A stretch of 25,779 nucleotides of DNA. It comes from a virus. Position numbers and translations under genes: made by a program. The stretch spans positions 1-25,779 of IMG/VR virus record IMGVR_UViG_3300009537_002006. One strand, written 5' to 3'. Under the pieces are notes generated by a model, which had not been told where the DNA came from, searched no databases, and saw only the letters and a program-made list of their open reading frames with translations. Position 1 is the stretch's first letter. The number at the start of each line of letters is the position of its first letter. Positions 20,501-25,779 of this stretch are shown here, in pieces.

Positions 20501-22575
20501 ACTGGTTTAACAACCGAGCGAAAAGAAACGCAGTCCTTGGTAACTTCGGTACAGCACTTGCTCAAGCTTTCAACTGGCCGAACTTGGTATCAGAAGCTGG
20601 TCCAGTAGCGGTAGCAAGAGGAATGAAGACGTTTACAACAGATCTTCGTAAAGGAGGAGAGATGACTTGGCACCAGAGTGATTTCTTGACTGAACGATTT
20701 ATGGCTAATTCCCAGCGTGGTCTTAGTGTTGGGTTCTGGGAAAAGACTACAGATAAAGCCGGGTGGATGATTGCTAGTCTTGATGAGGTAGCTTCAGTCC
20801 ATGGATGGTATGCCTTACGAGAAAAAGGGATAGCACTTGGAGTGGCTGACCCAGTGAAATATGCAGATGATTTAACTCGCCAGATGATTGGAGGTCGTGG
20901 AATTGGCGAAGTATCAATCATGCAGAAAGCGAAGCTCTTCCAATTGGTAGCACCATTTACTTTGGAAGCAGTGAAAACTCTTCAGATTTTAAGTAAAAGA
21001 GTGAGAGAGAAGGAAGGTGGCAAAATCGCCTACTATCTTCTTGCTACCTATTACATGAACATGGGTGTTGAAAAACTGACTGGTCAGGAGGTTTCTATGA
21101 ACCTTGGTGGAGCAGCTTCAGATGCTTACGATATTTATAATGATGCCGAATCAGATAAGGCAAAGCGTATCGCTGGCCGTATGGGTGGAGAAGTCACTGA
21201 TGGTATTCCGCTTGGAAAGTATGTAATGGGTGGAGTACAGTGGGCTTCAGGCATGAGTGATGACGATCGAAAGAAAACCTTTGGTGAAGGTGATCCGTTG
21301 AAATATGGTACTTCTCCATTACTTTGGAACGCGATAAGTCCATTGTTTGAAGCTGGGTATGGTAAAGACTCAGAGGGTAATGACCTGACAGACAAGAAAC
21401 GTGCAGCTCTTATAGTGAAGTCGATGTTCAAGATAGGTACTCCACTTGGTGGACGCCAGTTAGATAAAACTGTTGGTGGTGCTCTTCATTTGTCAGAAGA
21501 AGATCCAGATCCAGCGGTGCGTCCTGGTTATCCTGGAGTTGCTCAGAACTTGTTGTTCGGGAAGTGGTCGCCAAATATTAGTTATGAAAAAGCTCAAGAG
21601 GATGCGATGCGTGAACTTCATCATGAAATAGAATCACATCTTCAGAGTGGCGATGAAGAAGTTAAGAAAGCCATCAAAGCTGAAATCAAGAATATGGATC
21701 CAAAGGAGCAAGCGATTCTTCGCAAGGTTGCTTTGGAAGAAAAAGCTATCCAGAAAGAGAAGGATAAAAGAGATATGCTACCAACCTATCGAGCTGTTGG
21801 AGCGATGGTGGCTAATGGATATAAAGATAAAGCTCGTCAGGTGCTTGGTGAATTGACTGAAGAGGAGCAGAAGATTTATCGTGAAGTAAATAAAGAACAG
21901 AAAACGGAAGCTGTAAAGATTGCTGAAGGAGTTGAAACAGATCCGGAATCTATTATCCGAGAGGTTGTTGATTATGCTTATGCTATTGGTACTAATCCAA
22001 TTCAGGCTTTTAGTCATATCTTTAAAGGACAACATATCGAAACCACAGTTGGAGGTGGCTTTGGTGGTATGGTTACCGTGCGACGTATTCCTGAAAAAGG
22101 TAATGGAGGTTCGGCTGAAATTAAAGCTACGTTAGCGAAAGAACAGGGAGTAACTGACTTAACTACAGTTAAGTTGGAGCACAAACTACCTTTGACTCTT
22201 GGTGGAAATAACCGGATGGAGAACTTAGAACTGGTTACTACTGAGGTTCATGATTCATCAACTTGGATGGAGGGGTATTTAGGTCGAGCAGTTAAAGCTG
22301 AGAAGATTTCATATGTGGATGCTCAGGAATTAATTATGCGGTTCAAGGGGTATACTGGAGAGAAGATTACCAAGGAGGAAATCCTTGAGGTTGTTGGGCA
22401 AAGTAGTTTTAGTAAAGATGAGTATCATAAAGGATGGGATGATCTTGGAAAAGATACTTGGTTACTGAGTGATCAGGATTATGCAGAGCGAAAGGACCCC
22501 GTAACCGGTAAGAAGCAAGGAAAACGAACATTGGACCATCGGGAGCGAGATCAATTATTAGAGGTCAATAAGTAA
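17503..22575 (+). CDS. Giant multidomain virion protein (1690 aa) with ART-like region and HNH-like C-terminus
   Basis: One uninterrupted frame covers a fifth of the window. The N-terminal 120 residues are Pro-rich and disordered. Helices follow, with Ala-rich amphipathic segments (about 205-230). Region 388-520 (GPVFFADKTEDGINYARGY, GVIHTAELPEDLKIFD, VFNPKKVKWG) has the outline of ADP-ribosyltransferase-like domains found in phage polyvalent proteins, but lacks an obvious N-terminal HGT motif. A long helical stretch (about 780-1250) includes WFNNRAKRNAVLGNFG, KAKLFQLVAPFTLEAVK and a hydrophobic KIAYYLLATYYMNMG. The C-terminus carries an HNH-like motif: LEHKLPLTLGG with His1560, then MENLELVT with Asn1574 and His1583. 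This fits an ejected internal protein that may act on host or phage nucleic acid. No lysozyme motif was identified by eye. Domain calls are tentative. Confidence 0.6.
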   Translation: MSLYTEYKKRKEQEKVVQNVGLPDFGVSESTHALPKDLQPAKVLPPSPNTTPSTPLVRAPGLKISGTGGEVKSLYGEDGKISKEVIETNKEIREKNTREWLKGKLPEPVREAFFGTAVQGDNGLIGWMYEENLKSDEMKYNQYERAFQRSTPDPYRRSELATEIINGTEINELTEEEKRVKRSLVFSRAFWGTLEKLDAIGPVGTFAKAAVSKVAKPVFKAISAASNLDEAQTVLRNIGIEEDVIAKWGDDAVKATTEEEVTTLLKNVVDDQKVKTGIEESVLKTVDATDPITVSGKAFSDEVSTFKSDIREAAGEAGVVIKKADNTVAAYRRVVDQIEQAGVKVEGLVKTLDNIEATIRTEPGRFIENIVPKIQEVVRAGEVPKDTTGPVFFADKTEDGINYARGYTIKDIIKTNEPGVIHTAELPEDLKIFDSSKSEDIIALRKVSPEAADALQATPDWQVGTKYLKEVEKAGFDAARLLERPSGSPVFDAVGKQVAAKADIYSTAVFNPKKVKWGKQLDEVADPVKENLGILAVHVQERYGKAAVTKAKARKFAENEKKVFFQIAKFSEEARYVAENGGEMIQRMPEWVPKNLQNVVLFDEVTEILGRGGAPTIHGGPHMELYTAMVDETARLAGIVKKGPKPAVDGSGAIVQSMRENTALPGVPRLREEPGVTKTKPEAVKDKKNVFEDDEPSDFDLEKYVANRGEEVRLAMPKAPRKDIKWMEKVEFKFEGGDVKDVGKFTAYGNDVFAVSERVLKENWALIKEKVFDPFDAAKGRYARESIDLNEELTNVIVKKLGITRKSKASAAVQDFGEGLKTYDQVVREFGVERANQIKEASEWFRGKYDDMLTTLNAGRPKWSQIPKRDDYFRHFDELSDFGQLKNNFENPSLGNIRDESLTTAARKFSFTKAREGEKTIRDAVGGFANYIPQYTYTKHLNPEISKINAFINAMEKQGGPQGYIDFIKTWNNELAFAYNPIDAGLDWMPGSRQTIEVVNWFNNRAKRNAVLGNFGTALAQAFNWPNLVSEAGPVAVARGMKTFTTDLRKGGEMTWHQSDFLTERFMANSQRGLSVGFWEKTTDKAGWMIASLDEVASVHGWYALREKGIALGVADPVKYADDLTRQMIGGRGIGEVSIMQKAKLFQLVAPFTLEAVKTLQILSKRVREKEGGKIAYYLLATYYMNMGVEKLTGQEVSMNLGGAASDAYDIYNDAESDKAKRIAGRMGGEVTDGIPLGKYVMGGVQWASGMSDDDRKKTFGEGDPLKYGTSPLLWNAISPLFEAGYGKDSEGNDLTDKKRAALIVKSMFKIGTPLGGRQLDKTVGGALHLSEEDPDPAVRPGYPGVAQNLLFGKWSPNISYEKAQEDAMRELHHEIESHLQSGDEEVKKAIKAEIKNMDPKEQAILRKVALEEKAIQKEKDKRDMLPTYRAVGAMVANGYKDKARQVLGELTEEEQKIYREVNKEQKTEAVKIAEGVETDPESIIREVVDYAYAIGTNPIQAFSHIFKGQHIETTVGGGFGGMVTVRRIPEKGNGGSAEIKATLAKEQGVTDLTTVKLEHKLPLTLGGNNRMENLELVTTEVHDSSTWMEGYLGRAVKAEKISYVDAQELIMRFKGYTGEKITKEEILEVVGQSSFSKDEYHKGWDDLGKDTWLLSDQDYAERKDPVTGKKQGKRTLDHRERDQLLEVNK

Positions 22576-22591
22576 TGTATAATAAACCATA
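22555..22591 (+). promoter_or_regulatory. Possible leaderless promoter before the portal gene
   Basis: A perfect TATAAT at 22578-22583 lies 7 bases before the portal ATG at 22591. TTATTA (22555-22560, 3 of 6 matches to the -35 consensus) sits 17 bases upstream of it. The predicted +1 is at or near the ATG, the same geometry as the promoters at 1291 and 7203. The -35 is poor, and part of the site overlaps the end of the upstream gene. Confidence 0.4.
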
Positions 22592-24525
22592 TGGGAATCT
22601 ACACAGAAACACCAGAGCAGTCGGCAGCTCGCACACAGGCATACAAATATCTACATGAGATGATTGATCTCAAGGATAAGGTGATGCCTCATTTCTCTGG
22701 TCCAGATGGGGAGCGGTCATGGAATGATATGGTGGATGACTCCGAGATGATTTTGAATGGTTATACTCAGTCTCGAGAATCACAAGGTAAAGAAGATTGG
22801 CAGTCGAACATGATGGACAATGTGTCAAGAGTAAAACTCAAGGCGGTAGCGGCTGGAATAGGACTCCAGGTACCAGGGATGTCTTTTGTGGCCACTAATA
22901 AAAAAGGATTACGGTCTGCTACTCGAGCGGAAATTTTCAAGCACGTAACTCGACAAACTTTTCTCGATGGTAATCCAACCATGTCAGCTTTCCGAGAAGT
23001 GTGGCATATGTTAAGTCATGGAACTCTTTTTGAATACGAAGGATATAAGAGTGGTGGAGCGATGCGAGATCGAGTGATTTCTTTTAACTCACTTACAGGT
23101 GAAGTCGAGACAAAAAAAGAGTATGTAAAGATGGATGCAAAGCCGTTTAACGTTATTCTTAATCCACAGGAATTCTTCTGGTGGACTTTCTTTACTAATG
23201 ATGTTCAACAACAACCTCGTATTGCTTGGGTGCAGACATATACAAAAGGTCAATTAGAATTGGAATTTAGTAAGTACAAAAACTATGCTCTTGTTAAAGA
23301 TAAGAAGGGGTGTAAAGGAATTTCTCAATTAACTTCCTCTACGTTCTTTGAACGATGGAGTGAACGAATTACTCAAGAAGAAGATGAGTATGAAGTCTTT
23401 CGACTATACGATAAGGAACGAGACAAGTATGAGATCTGGATTAATGGTATCAACGTATTAACTGCACCAATTCTTTGGGGTGATAAGGAAAAAGCCTATC
23501 CTTTCGCTGTACAGCAAGGTGAAGCTTACGCTAATACCAACTTCTTTGTTGGTATGCCTTTTGGTCAGATTATGGAAGCGTACCAAGAGCACAAGAATAC
23601 TGTTATCAATACGATTATTGATAAGCTCTACCGGTCAGCTAAGAAGCCATTCCTTGTTGGTCTACAAAATAAGGATCTACTTGATGTTCAGGATCAATTA
23701 GTTGATGAAGATAACAAGTTCTATGTTCCTGATATTAATGACGTGAAGCCATTCCCTTACGAGGGACCTAACCAAGGGGAGTTCATGATGCTTTCTATTC
23801 TTGATAAGGGGCTTGAAACGATTTCAGTTGATAAAGCTCAACAGGGTCAATCAGCTGGCGGGGAACGAACAGCGCGTGAAGTAGTAATTGCAGATACTAG
23901 AGCCCAGGAAATTAAGGGAGCTCTTTATCTATCTCTTGAAAACCTATGGCTACAAAAGACTCGACTACGTACTCAAGTGAATATTTCACACTTCATAAAT
24001 GATAAAGCTGCTAGTAGTGACATGAAGGATCAGATTATCTCGATTGAAGATTACGAATTTGGTGACGGTTATCGTGGAGTCCTTGATATTCATATCGCCA
24101 AAACTAAGGCTAAGATGATGACTAATGATGAGCTCGAGAGTCGAGCTGCAGCAATGGAAGAGCAGGGGATGGCTTACAAGATTGTTTCAATAATGAAGTC
24201 ATATATTGATGACTGGAAGTACGACTTCAAAATCATTCCTGATTCATTCCATAAGAAAGAAAAGGATCTGGAGCAAGCTGAGTTCGATAGTGAAGTTCAA
24301 TGGCTTGCTACACTGGTTCCACAGTTCTTCCAAGCGAATATAGATACCTACCTGAAAGAGAAGTTGGCGTTCCGAGGGAAGAGGATGGAAGATTATAAGC
24401 AGTCGCAACCACCACAAGCTCCGGCGGGAGCAGAGGAGCAGCCAGCTGAGCAGGGTGGGGCTCCAATACCATCACCAGGTGGAATGAATCCTTTAGATGA
24501 AGGGGCTCAAGCTTTAGTTAAATAA
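22591..24525 (+). CDS. Portal protein
   Basis: This 644-aa protein forms the dodecameric ring at the capsid vertex through which DNA enters and leaves. Supporting elements: a helical N-terminal part with ARTQAYKYLHEMIDLKDKV, a beta-rich wing (FNVILNPQEFFWWTF; EVFRLYDKERDKYEIWINGI), and the long clip/stem region GQIMEAYQEHKNTVINTIID with KLYRSAKKPFLVG. The helix entry SAGGERTAREVV (421-432) matches the T-A-x-E signature of podovirus-type portals. The C-terminus is a Pro/Gln/Ala-rich tail. Length is within the range of podovirus portals. Its place after the internal proteins, more than 21 kb from the terminase, is unusual. Start context is CATATG with a possible leaderless promoter. Confidence 0.85.
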   Translation: MGIYTETPEQSAARTQAYKYLHEMIDLKDKVMPHFSGPDGERSWNDMVDDSEMILNGYTQSRESQGKEDWQSNMMDNVSRVKLKAVAAGIGLQVPGMSFVATNKKGLRSATRAEIFKHVTRQTFLDGNPTMSAFREVWHMLSHGTLFEYEGYKSGGAMRDRVISFNSLTGEVETKKEYVKMDAKPFNVILNPQEFFWWTFFTNDVQQQPRIAWVQTYTKGQLELEFSKYKNYALVKDKKGCKGISQLTSSTFFERWSERITQEEDEYEVFRLYDKERDKYEIWINGINVLTAPILWGDKEKAYPFAVQQGEAYANTNFFVGMPFGQIMEAYQEHKNTVINTIIDKLYRSAKKPFLVGLQNKDLLDVQDQLVDEDNKFYVPDINDVKPFPYEGPNQGEFMMLSILDKGLETISVDKAQQGQSAGGERTAREVVIADTRAQEIKGALYLSLENLWLQKTRLRTQVNISHFINDKAASSDMKDQIISIEDYEFGDGYRGVLDIHIAKTKAKMMTNDELESRAAAMEEQGMAYKIVSIMKSYIDDWKYDFKIIPDSFHKKEKDLEQAEFDSEVQWLATLVPQFFQANIDTYLKEKLAFRGKRMEDYKQSQPPQAPAGAEEQPAEQGGAPIPSPGGMNPLDEGAQALVK

Positions 24526-24527
24526 TT

Positions 24528-25271
24528 ATGATTGATATACAAAAATTAATGAATGCCGCGCTTAAGTATCTTGAAAAGAGGATTGCTATGGCGTCGGATA
24601 AAATTGTTGCAGCTATAAAAGCTTCTGAAAAAAAGGACGATGGTGGAGTCCAAAAGGCTATTAATACTCAAACAGCGACACTAAAAGATGTATTAGGTCG
24701 ACAGACTTCTGCTCTTGAAAAAGTAGCAAATCCGAAATTTGAAGTAAAGGTAGATCGTACACCAATAAAGGTAGAAGCTCCTGACTTCACACAAATGGAA
24801 AAAATGATGGTGCTAATGTTGAATGCTTTGGAAGCAATGAAGCCAGCTGATTACACAGAGTCATTCGATGCTTTTGGTAAGGCAATTCTTGAAGCGAAAC
24901 CAAAGGATCAGGTTAGTATCAATCCAAAACAAATCGAAGGGCTTATGATGGCTATTACAAATAGTGGTGGAGTAAAAGAAGCCCCTAATGGTGGTTTGTA
25001 CTCTGGTCGAAAAGTGGTCACGACTGCCGGAACAGCGGTGCAGCTTCAAACTACTAAGGAACGGTGTGAGAATATCACTATTACTGCAGAATCTGACAAC
25101 TCTGGCTTAATTGCAGTGGGTGATAGTTCAGTCGTAGCAGCAGAAGGAACACAGCAAGGAGCCATTCTCACTCCTCTGGGCAGTATCACAGTGAAGGTTG
25201 GAGATTTATCAAAGATTTATATTGACTCAACTGTTAATGGTGACGGTTGCACATTTGCTTATGAACGCTAA
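24528..25271 (+). CDS. Coiled-coil plus beta-domain virion protein (247 aa)
   Basis: Residues 1-65 form a basic coiled coil (MIDIQKLMNAALKYLEKRIA; QTATLKDVLGRQTSALEKVA), followed by a helical linker to about 150. The C-terminal 90 residues (GRKVVTTAGTAVQLQTTKER, NITITAESDNSGLIAVGDSS, LGSITVKVGDLSKIYIDSTV) form a beta sandwich of a type frequently attached to phage neck or fibre proteins. No signal peptide; a single Cys in each half of the C-terminal domain. It follows the portal by two bases and overlaps the next gene by 11 nt. A trimeric fibre or head-vertex appendage is a reasonable guess; no enzyme motif is seen. Confidence 0.65.
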   Translation: MIDIQKLMNAALKYLEKRIAMASDKIVAAIKASEKKDDGGVQKAINTQTATLKDVLGRQTSALEKVANPKFEVKVDRTPIKVEAPDFTQMEKMMVLMLNALEAMKPADYTESFDAFGKAILEAKPKDQVSINPKQIEGLMMAITNSGGVKEAPNGGLYSGRKVVTTAGTAVQLQTTKERCENITITAESDNSGLIAVGDSSVVAAEGTQQGAILTPLGSITVKVGDLSKIYIDSTVNGDGCTFAYER

Positions 25272-25779
25272 ACAACTACTAGCAGGAATGATGGGGATAT
25301 ATGTCGCGGTAGCGATAGGTATTATATTTGTTGTTCCTCAGACAGAAGAACCGCAGTCCTTGGGAGCGGTAAGTAATGTAAATAATGTACTCTGGAAACT
25401 CTCTGGTGGTGATTTAGTACCTTCATTAGCTTCTTGGGGGCTAACTATCCCCGGTTTAGCTTCTGCAGACCTTTGTCTTTCAACAGATGCAAGTGGAGTT
25501 GTGACAGCTGTTGCTTGTGGCAGCGGCTCATCTCTCCATGTAGACGGTGGTGGCTTTGTCTATCCAGCTAATGGTGATTATCATAGTGCGCCTAATTATG
25601 TGGCGACCTCAACAGCCTCTTCAACCTTTGCTGGTGAAGTGGTTATGTATGAATCACTTACTCTAGAAGCTGGTGTTCCGACTTTAGTTTTTGACGATAC
25701 TCACCCTACCCATGATAAATACCGTATCAGAGTAGACGACGACAAGTTTTCATTTTCCGCTGGCGCTCCGTCTGTCACT
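25261..25779 (+). CDS. Membrane-anchored fibre-like protein (3' partial)
   Basis: ATG at 25261 overlaps the upstream stop by 11 nt, and the frame stays open to the right window edge (173 codons). Residues 8-25 are a hydrophobic helix (AGMMGIYVAVAIGIIFVV) after a short basic start, giving a signal-anchor N-terminus. The following sequence is Ser/Gly/Ala/Thr-rich with NVLWKLSGGDLVPSLASWGL, two Cys (LCLSTDASG, AVACGSG) and the segment NYVATSTASSTFAGEV. I associate this last style of sequence with repetitive surface proteins of Patescibacteria (memory-based, unverified). A segment VPTLVFDDTHPTHDKYRIR suggests an Ig-like or fibre shaft repeat starting. The architecture parallels the gene at 8184. 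The product is either a virion fibre with a hydrophobic anchor or a surface protein made during infection. Confidence 0.75.
   Translation, partial: MNAKQLLAGMMGIYVAVAIGIIFVVPQTEEPQSLGAVSNVNNVLWKLSGGDLVPSLASWGLTIPGLASADLCLSTDASGVVTAVACGSGSSLHVDGGGFVYPANGDYHSAPNYVATSTASSTFAGEVVMYESLTLEAGVPTLVFDDTHPTHDKYRIRVDDDKFSFSAGAPSVT

Overview
The window is a 25.8 kb stretch of a tailed-phage (Caudoviricetes) or prophage genome covering most of a virion-morphogenesis region. Every recognised gene is on the + strand and packing is very tight; no stretch above 150 bases lacks a gene. The large terminase, major capsid protein and portal are recognisable from motifs. The tail proteins look short-tailed (podovirus-like): there is a neck/adaptor-type protein and a P22 gp10-like tail protein, but no tape measure, sheath or tail tube. 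I see no replication, lysis, integrase or tRNA genes.

Layout: (1) 1-1176, 3' part of the large terminase, whose Walker A motif lies at the very left edge. (2) 1291-4514, a compact operon behind a near-consensus promoter: three tiny proteins (one of 38 aa), a divergent GroEL-type chaperonin, two different HExxH zincin-like proteins and a small helical protein. (3) 4598-7185, scaffold-like protein, HNH endonuclease 1, a capsid-decoration-like gene with no normal start codon, and the major capsid protein. (4) 7218-9427, HNH endonuclease 2 with its own promoter, then small head or fibre proteins. (5) 9429-14558, neck/adaptor, gp10-like protein and a beta-helix fibre with a glycine-rich tip. (6) 14583-22575, virion-internal or ejection candidates interrupted by HNH endonuclease 3, ending in a 1690-aa protein with an ADP-ribosyltransferase-like region and a C-terminal HNH-like motif. 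(7) 22591-25779, portal, a coiled-coil/beta protein and a membrane-anchored fibre-like protein that runs off the edge.

Host clues: TGA is a stop codon (standard bacterial code). Almost no gene has a Shine-Dalgarno sequence; starts sit in AT-rich contexts, most often TATG, commonly as a stop codon followed directly by TTATG. Promoters are sigma70-like, and some place the predicted +1 on the ATG, implying leaderless mRNA. This argues against a Shine-Dalgarno host such as Proteobacteria or Firmicutes, and the promoter shape argues against Bacteroidota. Together with the Ala/Thr/Ser-rich fibre segment ATSTASSTF, it is compatible with a phage of Patescibacteria (CPR), but that is inference.

How the parts may work together: terminase, portal, scaffold, decoration and capsid proteins build and fill the head. 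The chaperonin and zincin operon next to the terminase may fold or process virion proteins. The fibres recognise the host, and the large internal proteins may enter the cell with the DNA. Three HNH genes have lodged between structural genes, and one appears to have removed the start of the decoration gene. Most promising for novelty: the chaperonin plus twin-zincin operon, the split decoration gene, the 1690-aa multidomain protein and the leaderless, non-Shine-Dalgarno expression.
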